This document shows positions 1 to 6,357 of a stretch of DNA of 6,799 nt, in pieces. Where the stretch lies: contig JAATFN010000413.1 in assembly GCA_015655165.1 (NCBI GenBank), positions 1 to 6,799 of the forward strand, read 5' to 3'. This stretch comes from Betaproteobacteria bacterium. Its GTDB lineage: Bacteria > Pseudomonadota > Gammaproteobacteria > Burkholderiales > Burkholderiaceae_D. Position numbers and translations under genes: made by a program. The notes under the pieces are model-generated. The model searched no databases and was not told the DNA's origin. It worked only from the letters and a program-made list of their open reading frames with translations. Numbering within the stretch: position 1 is the first letter of the stretch; each line of letters starts with the position of its first letter.

Positions 1-833
1 ACCAGCCCTATTACACCAATCCCCATGATGACAATGTCTGTACGCAAAAAATTAGAGGCATTTAACACCATCTGCCCAATCCCGACTGTTGCTGCAACCA
101 TCTCTGCTGCGACTAATGTCGTCCAGCCAAAACCGATTGCAATACGCAAACCAACCAGAATTTCCGGCAATGCGGCAGGAATGATGACATGCCTAATCAA
201 TTGCCCGCTTGTTGCGCCAAGTGACAACGCTGCATTGATCTGTTCGATACTGGCACTGCGCACACCGGACTTAGCAGACAATACTATGGGTGCAAAACAT
301 GCCAAATAGATCAATAATATCTTTGACGTCTCATCAATACCAAACCAGATCACGACTAACGGCAAATAGGCGAGTGGTGGCAGTGGCCGATAAAACTCTA
401 TGGGGGGGTCAAAAATACCACGTAAGACACGATTCATCCCCATGGCAATCCCCAAAGGCACACCCGTTATTAGTGCTAGAAAAAATGCACCAAATGAACG
501 AATTGCACTCCATTTGAGATGTTCCAGTAAAGGCTGTCCACCTTGAATATTACCGTTCCATGCTTGTATGAATGCTTCTATAACTGCGCGTGGTGCCGGT
601 AGGAACAAAGGCGGAACCCAGCCCAAATCGGTCACCCACCACCATGCAAACAGCAAAAAACCTATACAAACGATGCTGATCACTTTGCTAGAGCCATCTC
701 CTGGTATCTGAAACTGCATGACTACCGGCAAATGTTCTAGATCGATTTTTTGAGAAGACAGGTGTATTGATGGCGCCGTTGTCTCTAGCAAAACGTTGCC
801 AATATCCGTCGGAATATTACTTGTTGTATCCAT
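1..833 (-). CDS. tauC: Taurine/sulfonate ABC transporter permease TauC (C-terminus cut by window edge)
   Basis: Inner-membrane channel subunit of a taurine/sulfonate importer, working with TauA and TauB. The frame is open from ATG at 833 to the left edge, giving 277 codons. The best family match is a stretch at about residues 146-187 (EFYRPLPPLAYLPL, then VIWFGIDETSKILLIYLA), which closely resembles E. coli TauC as I recall it. The cytoplasmic coupling loop follows at about 199-225 (INAALSLGAT to IIPAALPEI); Asn replaces the Glu of the classical EAA motif, and TauC of E. coli also lacks that Glu. The first membrane segment is at about 51-67. An unusually long hydrophilic N-terminus of about 45-50 residues precedes it. 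About 25-30 C-terminal residues are probably missing beyond the window. No good Shine-Dalgarno precedes 833; translation is probably coupled to tauB, whose stop lies 22 nt upstream. An internal Met at residue 39 is a possible alternative start but also lacks a ribosome site. SsuC is the nearest alternative; the motifs favour TauC. Confidence 0.9.
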   Translation of the reverse strand, partial: MDTTSNIPTDIGNVLLETTAPSIHLSSQKIDLEHLPVVMQFQIPGDGSSKVISIVCIGFLLFAWWWVTDLGWVPPLFLPAPRAVIEAFIQAWNGNIQGGQPLLEHLKWSAIRSFGAFFLALITGVPLGIAMGMNRVLRGIFDPPIEFYRPLPPLAYLPLVVIWFGIDETSKILLIYLACFAPIVLSAKSGVRSASIEQINAALSLGATSGQLIRHVIIPAALPEILVGLRIAIGFGWTTLVAAEMVAATVGIGQMVLNASNFLRTDIVIMGIGVIGL

Positions 834-855
834 ATTGAACGTAGGTTAGCAGCAG

Positions 856-1677
856 TTACGTCGTCACTTCTTCAATGTGTGGCACGATCCAGTGCAACAC
901 CCGTTCACGCCATGCAATAAAATCAGCACTTGACTTGATCACTCTTGCAGACATACCAGACAGATAGTTCTGATTAAATAATAATTTATGCTGCTGTTCA
1001 ATGCGCCCTGGTCTTGGCGACATCACAATTAACCGCGATGCCAAAAACAAAGCTTCTTCAACATCGTGGGTAATGAAAAAAATGGTCTTTCCAGTTTTTC
1101 CCCATATGTCGAGAATTAATTCTTGAATCGATTCTCTTGTAAATACATCCAGGGCACCCAGTGGCTCATCTAACAGCAACACATCAGGATCACTTGCCAA
1201 CGCACGCGCAATCCCAACCCTTTGTTGCATTCCGCCAGACAACTGCCATATTGGTGCATTTGCAAATGCATGCAACCCAACTAGCTCCAGCTTTTCTTGG
1301 GCAATACGCAGACGTTCTTTTTTAGACAGCCCACGTAATTGCAATCCCAGAGCAACATTATCAATGACGTTTAACCAAGGAAGCAGTGCATGCTTTTGGA
1401 AAACCACACCCCTTTCAGATCCTGGTCTTGTCACTTGTTGTCCGTTAAGGGTGATCGTCCCTGCAGAAGGCTGGGTGAATCCCGCAATGCAATTCAATAG
1501 CGTTGTTTTACCACAGCCAGATGCACCAAGTGCCACCACAAACTCACCCTTGGCAATGTCCAGATTAACATCTGCTAACGCCAGCATTGCATCATGCTGG
1601 CGACTTCCTGCATAGCGTACATACAAATGTTCAATGGAAAGGCCGGCATATGAGGAGCCAAGCGAATCACTTGACAC
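856..1677 (-). CDS. tauB: Taurine/sulfonate ABC transporter ATPase TauB
   Basis: Cytoplasmic ATP-hydrolysing subunit of the sulfonate importer; 273 aa. All nucleotide-binding motifs are present in order: Walker A GASGCGKT (51-58), Q-loop FQK (93-95) followed by the TauB-like ALLPW, signature LSGGMQQR (146-153), Walker B VLLLDEP (166-172), D-loop GALD (174-177) and switch His204. The C-terminal part ([17 protein letters not shown]) also matches the TauB tail. The start is GTG at 1677-1675, inside the last codons of tauA: the two genes overlap by 11 bp (1667-1677). The upstream Shine-Dalgarno is weak (GGGTTA), so translational coupling to tauA is likely. The first 12 or so residues are extra compared with E. 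coli TauB, which begins near the LSIEHLY segment. The protein looks catalytically intact. SsuB or another nitrate/sulfonate-family ATPase is the alternative, less likely given the flanking TauA and TauC. Confidence 0.93.
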   Translation of the reverse strand: MSSDSLGSSYAGLSIEHLYVRYAGSRQHDAMLALADVNLDIAKGEFVVALGASGCGKTTLLNCIAGFTQPSAGTITLNGQQVTRPGSERGVVFQKHALLPWLNVIDNVALGLQLRGLSKKERLRIAQEKLELVGLHAFANAPIWQLSGGMQQRVGIARALASDPDVLLLDEPLGALDVFTRESIQELILDIWGKTGKTIFFITHDVEEALFLASRLIVMSPRPGRIEQQHKLLFNQNYLSGMSARVIKSSADFIAWRERVLHWIVPHIEEVTT

Positions 1678-2689
1678 GTGTAACCCATTTGTCTGTGACG
1701 CCCACTGAATAATCAGGTAATGTTGTCTGGATAATGCCCTGCTCTTTCAAAAAAGCAGCCGTTGCAGCCAGCGATTTGACAGCGACAGCATTTTTACCAC
1801 CACCCAACCAGTCTTTTGTAGATTGTTCTGCTGGAGTGACAAATGCATATAGACCAAGACTGGCAGGCACATCCTCAACTTTAGCACCACTCCATTTTGC
1901 GACAGCTTTAACCTTGTCAGAATTAGTATCCCACTGCGCTTTGTTCTTCACATAGTCAGCATCAACTTCCGACAAAATGTTGACAAAACCGCTCAAAAAA
2001 ACATCGTTGTTTTTGGCAAATTTCTTTGATACTGCCAAAGCATCGAACGTTGCTTTACCAGTCTTCTTGGCAATTTCGCCAGAAGTAATTAACACCGTAC
2101 CTGTTTTTTTCACTTCACCCAGTGCAGGATCCCAGACAAATGTTGCATCAATGTCCCCACGTGCCCATGCAGCAAGAATTTCAGGTGGCCGCAAATTCAA
2201 AATCTGGACATCCTTTGGTGATACACCTGCGCCTTCTAACGCAACTAACGTATGAAAGTGTGTTGTCGAAGCAAACGGTAATGCAATTTTTTTCCCTTTG
2301 AGATCAGCCAGTGTTTTTACACCAGAGCCGTTACGTACAACTAACGCCTCTGCATCATTGATATTGTCTAAAATCCAGAACACTTCGATTGGAACACCTT
2401 GAGAAATGGCTGCAGCAAATGGCGATGACCCTGCTTCACCGATATCAATCGCGCCTGAAGCCAGTGCTCTGACAATTTCTGCTCCACTGCCAATTTTTTT
2501 ATACGTGACTTTATAACCGGTACGTTGCTCGACCAACTTGGCTTCTTGTGCATAGCGCCATGGCACGATCATATCCTGATAACCGATAATCACTTCTTTG
2601 TTCTGAGCCATCGCTAATTGCGGCGCGATGGAAACGATACTAATGATAGCAGTCAAATAATTGAATAAAATACGACGGGCAAGTTTCAT
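1667..2689 (-). CDS. tauA: Taurine-binding periplasmic protein TauA
   Basis: Periplasmic solute-binding protein that delivers taurine or related alkanesulfonates to TauBC; 340 aa, slightly longer than E. coli TauA (about 320). The N-terminus is a signal peptide: basic KLARR (2-6), a hydrophobic core to about residue 25, and a likely cleavage after AMA (26-28). The mature protein opens with the family pattern VIIGYQ. Further TauA hallmarks are [18 protein letters not shown], the [18 protein letters not shown] segment, [39 protein letters not shown] and a closing FLKEQG...DYS segment. These align well with recalled E. coli TauA. The ATG at 2689 is chosen because an excellent Shine-Dalgarno (GAGGAGG core) lies 6 nt upstream and the signal peptide begins directly there. 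It is the first gene of the operon and overlaps tauB. The ligand could be another short sulfonate; that cannot be settled by reading. Confidence 0.93.
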   Translation of the reverse strand: MKLARRILFNYLTAIISIVSIAPQLAMAQNKEVIIGYQDMIVPWRYAQEAKLVEQRTGYKVTYKKIGSGAEIVRALASGAIDIGEAGSSPFAAAISQGVPIEVFWILDNINDAEALVVRNGSGVKTLADLKGKKIALPFASTTHFHTLVALEGAGVSPKDVQILNLRPPEILAAWARGDIDATFVWDPALGEVKKTGTVLITSGEIAKKTGKATFDALAVSKKFAKNNDVFLSGFVNILSEVDADYVKNKAQWDTNSDKVKAVAKWSGAKVEDVPASLGLYAFVTPAEQSTKDWLGGGKNAVAVKSLAATAAFLKEQGIIQTTLPDYSVGVTDKWVTRVK

Positions 2690-2695
2690 ACAGAA

Positions 2696-2703
2696 CCTCC
2701 TCT
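2696..2703 (-). promoter_or_regulatory. Strong ribosome binding site of tauA
   Basis: On the minus strand this reads AGAGGAGG, followed by a 6-nt spacer to the tauA ATG at 2689-2687. It is the strongest Shine-Dalgarno of the tau cluster. The tauB and tauC starts have poor sites, consistent with ribosomes being loaded at tauA and passed on by coupling. Confidence 0.8.
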
Positions 2704-2721
2704 TTATGTTGTAAGAGGTCT

Positions 2722-2750
2722 ATTCTTAACGATGCATCATGCAAACTCAA
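2722..2750 (-). promoter_or_regulatory. Candidate tauA promoter with embedded palindrome
   Basis: Minus-strand sequence TTGAGT (2750-2745) and AAGAAT (2727-2722) are separated by 17 nt, a sigma-70-like pair with four of six consensus matches each. It would start transcription about 25 nt before the tauA ATG, a very short leader. A perfect palindrome TGCATCATGCA (2733-2743) lies between the two boxes, where a regulator could bind. The pairing was chosen by eye and the boxes are imperfect. Sulfonate operons are commonly activated under sulfur starvation by CysB/Cbl-type regulators, so a weak core promoter would be expected, but no such site is proven here. Confidence 0.3.
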
Positions 2751-2787
2751 TTGGCAAACCAGACATTCTTTTTATGAGCTTATTTTT

Positions 2788-2803
2788 TATCCATAGAAGG
2801 ATA
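2788..2803. promoter_or_regulatory. Candidate operator dyad upstream of tauA
   Basis: A perfect dyad, TATCC-N6-GGATA, lies about 100 nt upstream of the tauA start and about 40-50 nt upstream of the candidate -35 box, inside a run of AT-rich sequence. That position suits an activator site. Five-base arms arise by chance fairly often in AT-rich DNA, so this is only a candidate; no specific regulator is assigned. Confidence 0.25.
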
Positions 2804-2944
2804 TCGGAATAAAAACCTTCCCTAATGGCGTTGTATCTCATCTTTTAAAAACATAAAACGCATTTATCTCGCCACGTTACCGGAGAAAATACGATGAAAA
2901 ATAAAAAATGATGATCGATATGCTAAATATGACTTAGTAGAAAC

Positions 2945-2977
2945 AAAAAAATACCGGCAAACATCATTACCGGTATT
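2945..2977 (-). terminator. Intrinsic terminator of the LysR regulator gene
   Basis: A perfect 8-bp stem, AATACCGG (2950-2957) and CCGGTATT (2970-2977), encloses a 12-nt loop. Read on the minus strand, the stem runs into an uninterrupted run of T (seven from 2951 to 2945), then G and more T. This is a standard Rho-independent terminator about 60 nt downstream of the regulator stop codon (3039-3041). It should limit read-through from the regulator gene into tauA and so makes tauABC a separate transcription unit. On the plus strand the stem has no T tract after it, so it acts in the minus direction only. Confidence 0.8.
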
Positions 2978-3038
2978 GTCTGACTAGAAATAAACAATAG
3001 GTATTACTTGCTCACTCTGTCTGTAGATATTGTCTATA

Positions 3039-3962
3039 TTACCGATATCCGAGCGCAGTATTTTTATCCTGTCCGATTGACACAATATGTTCGCGCGCGA
3101 TGCGGATAAAATGTTGAACGAGCGGATTATAGTCATGCACTTTAGGATAAATGACATACCCTTCAAAGTGCATTTCTACTGCAAATGGTTTGAACACAAC
3201 ACCCGGATATTTCTCCGAAAAAGCGACCAACGGGTTTACAAAGCCAATGCCTGCAGCTCTTTGTGCCAATGCAACTGTAGAAGCACCATAAGGCGTTTCG
3301 ATTGCTGGAATAGGTATCACACCGGCGTTTTCAAATGTCTTGTCCAAAATCTGCCGCGTTGACTCCGGATGTGAAGGTAAAATCAAGTGCTCTCCATCCA
3401 GATCATTGACTGCAATGACCTTGTTTTTAGCAAGCCTATGGTGAACCGGGATCACACACAATGCAGGGAATCTGTACAATGTCTCGACATTGACCCCCAG
3501 TGTCTCTGCAGCGGCAGTCGCAAAACCGATATCGCAATAGGATGCCGAAGCCCAGCGCCGTACTGTCGACTCACTGCGCATTTCCAGCGACACAATCACA
3601 TTCGGGTATTGCTTGCGGTATTGAATGATGACATCAGGTAAAGCCGACAATGCGATTGCAGGTGTGGCAGCCACACGCAGTCGACCGGTTCCGAAAATAC
3701 GAATCTGTTGTGCGGATTGCTTCAGATTTTCCATACCAACAAAACTGCGTTCGACCTCTTGATAGAACGCATTTCCTGCATCAGTTGGCTGCAAACGCCC
3801 CGCCTGACGCGTGAATAATTTTAACTTCAATGATGTTTCCAACTCTGCAATCAATCGACTGATACTTGGCTGAGATGTCCGTAATTCCTCAGCTGCAGAC
3901 GTCATTGTGCCACGCAACATGATTAATCTAAATGCCTCGATCTGCTTGAAATTCACACCCAT
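3039..3962 (-). CDS. LysR-type transcriptional regulator
   Basis: DNA-binding regulator of the LysR family (LTTR), 307 aa from the ATG, the usual family length. The N-terminal winged helix-turn-helix is clear: FKQIEAFRLIMLRGTMTSAA (5-24) leading into the recognition helix region TSQPSISRLIAELE (29-42), then KLFTR and the LQPTDAG segment that ends the domain. Residues from about 90 onward form the periplasmic-binding-like effector domain (RLRVAATPAIALSALPDVI, then the IGF and GEHLILP elements). The N-terminal phrasing resembles LTTRs that control amino-acid or opine uptake and metabolism. The gene is divergent from the amino-acid-type ABC operon starting at 4126, so it most likely controls that operon and itself. 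Control of tauABC is possible but a terminator lies between. The Shine-Dalgarno directly abuts the ATG at 3962; the GTG at 3956-3954 (codon 3) has ideal spacing and is probably the true start. The effector is unknown. Confidence 0.92.
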   Translation of the reverse strand: MGVNFKQIEAFRLIMLRGTMTSAAEELRTSQPSISRLIAELETSLKLKLFTRQAGRLQPTDAGNAFYQEVERSFVGMENLKQSAQQIRIFGTGRLRVAATPAIALSALPDVIIQYRKQYPNVIVSLEMRSESTVRRWASASYCDIGFATAAAETLGVNVETLYRFPALCVIPVHHRLAKNKVIAVNDLDGEHLILPSHPESTRQILDKTFENAGVIPIPAIETPYGASTVALAQRAAGIGFVNPLVAFSEKYPGVVFKPFAVEMHFEGYVIYPKVHDYNPLVQHFIRIAREHIVSIGQDKNTALGYR

Positions 3963-3970
3963 CTCCTCTC
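3963..3970 (-). promoter_or_regulatory. Ribosome binding site that argues for a GTG start of the regulator
   Basis: The minus strand reads GAGAGGAG immediately before the ATG at 3962-3960, leaving no spacer. Measured to the in-frame GTG at 3956-3954 the AGGAG core (3967-3963) has a 6-nt spacer, which is optimal. The site therefore favours initiation at GTG, shortening the protein by two residues and giving a start at N-F-K-Q-I, typical for LysR proteins. Confidence 0.55.
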
Positions 3971-4019
3971 ATGCGATTCAATTATTTACCAAATCCTACA
4001 GGTAAGCAGCAGCAAAGGC

Positions 4020-4060
4020 CATATCAAATATGAATACCATATGTAAAAAATGATATTTGA
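4020..4060. promoter_or_regulatory. Candidate LysR operator in the divergent intergenic region
   Basis: An inverted repeat with perfect 8-bp arms, TCAAATAT (4024-4031) and ATATTTGA (4053-4060), is separated by 21 nt. The left arm lies inside a smaller palindrome, CATAT-CAA-ATATG (4020-4032), and a CATATG palindrome (4038-4043) sits between the arms. The right arm overlaps the -35 box of the rightward promoter (4057-4062). LysR-family regulators typically bind AT-rich dyads of the T-N11-A kind upstream of, and overlapping, the -35 of the divergent target; this layout fits. The protein that binds is inferred from position. Confidence 0.6.
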
Positions 4061-4085
4061 CTGGATGATGGTGCGATCATAAAAT
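4057..4085 (+). promoter_or_regulatory. Sigma-70-type promoter of the amino-acid ABC transporter operon
   Basis: TTGACT (4057-4062, five of six to TTGACA) and TAAAAT (4080-4085, five of six to TATAAT) are spaced by exactly 17 nt. Transcription would begin near 4091-4093, about 35 nt before the ATG at 4126. It is the best promoter seen in the window, and its -35 box overlaps the right arm of the inverted repeat upstream. Confidence 0.65.
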
Positions 4086-4113
4086 TTTTTCCAGATTTTA
4101 AAAAACACATTGG

Positions 4114-4119
4114 AAGGAG
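4114..4119 (+). promoter_or_regulatory. Ribosome binding site of the amino-acid-binding protein gene
   Basis: A textbook AAGGAG lies 6 nt before the ATG at 4126. The downstream permease and ATPase genes have much weaker sites, so the binding protein is probably made in excess, as is usual for such importers. Confidence 0.8.
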
Positions 4120-4125
4120 TACCAC

Positions 4126-4965
4126 ATGGTTCGCACAGCATCCACAATTGTCGGTCTTTGCATGTCTGCATTGGCACTTGGCACATCGATCACTGCTACA
4201 GCAGCAGATTTACCAACACTGCCGAAAGACATTAAAGACAAAGGTGTGTTAAAAGTCGGCGTACGTTGCGACCAGCCACCCTATGGCTTTAAAGATGCAT
4301 CCGGCAACTACGCCGGTATCGAGACCGAAATGGCGTTGCAAATTGCGGAATGGGCCTTTGGTTCTCGCGATAAAGCAGAGCTCACCTGCGTGACTGCTGA
4401 AAACCGTATACAGCAATTAATCGGTAAAAAAGTGGATTTACTGTATGCGACACTGGGCGTCACACCAGAACGTGCACGCGTTGTCTCTTTCAGTAATGCC
4501 TATCGTTGGGATGGTTCTGATATCGTTGTGCTAAAAGACAGCCCAATCAAACACATTGCCGATTTGAAAGGCAAATCTGTCATCGCATTAAAAGGATCGA
4601 ACCAGGCTCGCTGGTTCGAAGAAAAAATGCCTGAAACAAGTACATTACGCTTAAATTCGACAGCCGATGCATTACAGGCATTAAAACAAAAACGTGCGGA
4701 TGGCGCAGCGTTCGATATCGCATTGCTCGTGAGTATTACAGGCAATGACACGACGCTACGCAGATTGAACGACTCCTTCTTGTTAGCCGATGCTGCTGCC
4801 GGCTTGCGTAAAAACGAAACAGAATGGCTTGCTTATGTCAATGCGGCTCAAGCACGCATGAAAGCAGAAGGCCTGTACCGTAAATGGGCGATCAAATGGG
4901 CACCACAAGGTACTGTCGAACACTACGCATCCGGCTTCGAACAACCACGCCCGGCAGAAAAGTAA
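4126..4965 (+). CDS. Polar-amino-acid-type ABC transporter periplasmic binding protein
   Basis: Periplasmic solute-binding protein of the PAAT (bacterial solute-binding family 3) type, 279 aa, which passes its ligand to the two permeases downstream. A signal peptide covers residues 1 to about 26-27, ending near TATAA before DLP. The only Cys in it (12) has Leu rather than Gly/Ala before it, so this is not a lipoprotein. Family features follow: GVLKVGVRCDQPPYGFKD (40-57), the G(I)ETEMALQIA helix (64-74), ENRIQQL (92-98), DLLYATLGVTPERA (104-117), FSNAY (122-126), ADLKGKSVIALKGS (145-158) and DGAAFD (192-197). By analogy with HisJ-like proteins, Arg116 should bind the ligand carboxylate and Asp197 the amino group, so an amino acid or close analogue is expected. 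The ENR segment recalls glutamate/aspartate binders such as GltI, which is suggestive only. Cys48 and Cys88 could form a disulfide. Substrate is unassigned. Confidence 0.9.
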   Translation: MVRTASTIVGLCMSALALGTSITATAADLPTLPKDIKDKGVLKVGVRCDQPPYGFKDASGNYAGIETEMALQIAEWAFGSRDKAELTCVTAENRIQQLIGKKVDLLYATLGVTPERARVVSFSNAYRWDGSDIVVLKDSPIKHIADLKGKSVIALKGSNQARWFEEKMPETSTLRLNSTADALQALKQKRADGAAFDIALLVSITGNDTTLRRLNDSFLLADAAAGLRKNETEWLAYVNAAQARMKAEGLYRKWAIKWAPQGTVEHYASGFEQPRPAEK

Positions 4966-4968
4966 GTA

Positions 4969-5631
4969 ATGGAATTTGACGTTCATTATATTTACGAACA
5001 GTTTCCCGCACTGTGGAAAGGACTGCTGATGACGCTGGAAGTCAGCAGTATTTCCATACTGATTTCAGTGGTGCTGGGCATGGCGGGCGCCGCAATCAAA
5101 GTCATGCGTGTCCCTGTTCTGACAAGCTTCATTAATGGTTATGTCGAATTCATTCGCAATACCCCGTTGCTGGCGCAAATGTTTTTTATTTATTTCGGTC
5201 TGCCCGGCATTGGTCTGACACTGTCTTTATTCTGGTCCGGTGTCTTGACACTATCATTGTGGGCAACAGCCTATCAGATCGAGAATATCCGTGGTGGCCT
5301 GACAACGGTCAGACCAGGGTTGCGTAGTGCATCGTTGGCATTAGGCATGACGCCGATCCAGTATATGCAATGTGTCGCCATGCCTATTGCCATGCGGGTA
5401 AGCCAACCGGCGGTATTGAATACATCCATCTCGCTACTGAAGAACTCGTGTTTTTTGCAGGCAGTCGGTCTTGCGGAAATCACCTATATTGCGATGGATA
5501 AAATCGCAATGGACTTCCGAACACTGGAAATGATGCTTGTTTTAGGCGTGACATATCTGACACTGGTGTTAATCATGTCTGTGGTCTCGGGCGTACTCGA
5601 GTATTTCTTGAATAAGCCTTACAGGATGTAG
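4969..5631 (+). CDS. Amino-acid ABC transporter permease (first of the pair, HisM/GltJ type)
   Basis: Inner-membrane channel subunit, 220 aa, normal length for this family. It opens with the family pattern FPALWKGLLMTLEVS (12-26) and has about five hydrophobic segments. The conserved FIRNTPLLAQMFFIYFGLP block (61-79) and the ENIRGG stretch (105-110) identify it as a PAAT-type permease. The ATPase-coupling loop (about 110-148) keeps LGM (125-127) but has Ser-Ala-Ser at 120-122 where Glu-Ala-Ala is usual. It starts 3 nt after the stop of the binding-protein gene; a weak purine run (GAAAAG) just before that stop is the only ribosome site, so coupling is likely. It should pair with the next permease as a heterodimer. 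Confidence 0.9.
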   Translation: MEFDVHYIYEQFPALWKGLLMTLEVSSISILISVVLGMAGAAIKVMRVPVLTSFINGYVEFIRNTPLLAQMFFIYFGLPGIGLTLSLFWSGVLTLSLWATAYQIENIRGGLTTVRPGLRSASLALGMTPIQYMQCVAMPIAMRVSQPAVLNTSISLLKNSCFLQAVGLAEITYIAMDKIAMDFRTLEMMLVLGVTYLTLVLIMSVVSGVLEYFLNKPYRM

Positions 5632-5640
5632 CCCATTAAC

Positions 5641-6354
5641 ATGCTCATTACCAATCTCCCTGCCATAGGACAAGGCCTGTTAATGACACTGGCCTTGTCA
5701 TTGCTGGTGCTGTTATTGTCGACGATCGTCTCGGTCGTAATGGGATTCCTCACTGTCTCGAACATCACCGCTGTACGGTGGATAACACGTTCAACAATCG
5801 AGGTATTTCGTGGTCTGCCACTGATCATCAACGTCTTTTTCATCTATTTCGGCGTGCCATTACTGGGCATGGAATTGTCCCCCTTTACCTCTATCGTCAT
5901 CAGTCTGACCATTTGGGGCGGTGCCAATGGCGCCGAAATTGTACGTGGTGGATTACGCTCAGTCGCAGCGCACCAGTTAAACAGCGCATTGGCCTTAGGC
6001 ATGAAATCCTGGGAAGTGTTATTTCTCGTGCGTGCCCCGCAGGCATTCCGCAGTATTTTGCCAGGCTATATCGGTTTGATGACACAAATCGTACAGGCAA
6101 CGACACTCGGTGCCCTGCTTGGTGTCACCGAATTTTTACGCGTCGGCCAAAGTATTGTCGACCGTGTCACCGTCATGGAAGGCTGGAATCCCGCATTCAT
6201 TGTGTATTCCGGTGTGCTGCTTGTCTATTTCGTCATCTGCTCGGCGTTATCTGCATGGGGCCGTTGGCTGGAGCGACGCGCAACATACGAGCGCCGCACA
6301 ATCGCAACCGACGAACCGGATATCAAGACCACCAACTCTGCTATTGGGACCTAA
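5641..6354 (+). CDS. Amino-acid ABC transporter permease (second of the pair, HisQ/GltK type)
   Basis: Second inner-membrane channel subunit, 237 aa. The N-terminus LPAIGQGLLMTLALS (6-20) mirrors that of the preceding permease, and EVFRGLPLIINVFFIYFGVP (54-73) is the family block. EIVRGG (99-104) leads into the coupling loop, with LGM at 119-121 and Asn-Ser-Ala (114-116) in place of Glu-Ala-Ala. About five hydrophobic segments are visible, ending near residue 205, followed by a charged tail of roughly 30 residues that is longer than in the partner. The ATG at 5641 is 9 nt after the previous stop. The nearest Shine-Dalgarno-like AGGA (5623-5626) is distant at 14 nt, so translational coupling probably sets expression. 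A downstream ATG at 5683 would cut the first membrane segment and is less likely. Confidence 0.9.
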   Translation: MLITNLPAIGQGLLMTLALSLLVLLLSTIVSVVMGFLTVSNITAVRWITRSTIEVFRGLPLIINVFFIYFGVPLLGMELSPFTSIVISLTIWGGANGAEIVRGGLRSVAAHQLNSALALGMKSWEVLFLVRAPQAFRSILPGYIGLMTQIVQATTLGALLGVTEFLRVGQSIVDRVTVMEGWNPAFIVYSGVLLVYFVICSALSAWGRWLERRATYERRTIATDEPDIKTTNSAIGT

Positions 6355-6357
6355 CAC

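Larger units (their letters stand above)
2690..3038. other. Gene-free region between tauA and the LysR regulator gene
   Basis: This 349-nt AT-rich stretch separates two genes on the minus strand. From right to left it holds the trailer and intrinsic terminator of the regulator gene (to about 2945), then roughly 200 nt of AT-rich sequence, then the tauA promoter and ribosome site. The AT-rich part contains a dyad, TATCC (2788-2792) and GGATA (2799-2803) spaced by 6 nt, and a looser GAAGG (2796-2800)/CCTTC (2816-2820) repeat. No convincing small gene, riboswitch or RNA gene was seen. Confidence 0.6.

Noticed and set aside
25..517. Two short plus-strand open frames at the left edge
   Set aside because: They are antisense to tauC, whose minus-strand frame is open across the whole stretch and matches TauC strongly; no ribosome site or domain supports them.
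2690..2949. Riboswitch or attenuator in the tauA leader
   Set aside because: No stable GC stem, conserved riboswitch core or leader peptide seen; the likely leader is only about 25 nt.
2984..3166. A 60-codon minus-strand frame overlapping the regulator 3' end
   Set aside because: It overlaps the C-terminus of the LysR regulator in another frame and would end just before the terminator; no ribosome site or homology is apparent.
4020..4027. Regulator promoter using TTGATA (minus strand, 4027-4022) as -35
   Set aside because: The box matches well but no acceptable -10 hexamer occurs 16-18 nt downstream on the minus strand, so no promoter call is made for the regulator gene.
4081..4105. AT-only hairpin-like sequence in the leader of the binding-protein gene
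   Set aside because: Short A/T arms only, no GC in the stem; it overlaps the -10 region and is better explained as promoter and leader composition than as an attenuator.
4126..4206. Lipoprotein signal peptide at Cys12 of the binding protein
   Set aside because: The residue before the Cys is Leu, not Gly/Ala/Ser, and a normal Ala-x-Ala cleavage site lies near residue 26.
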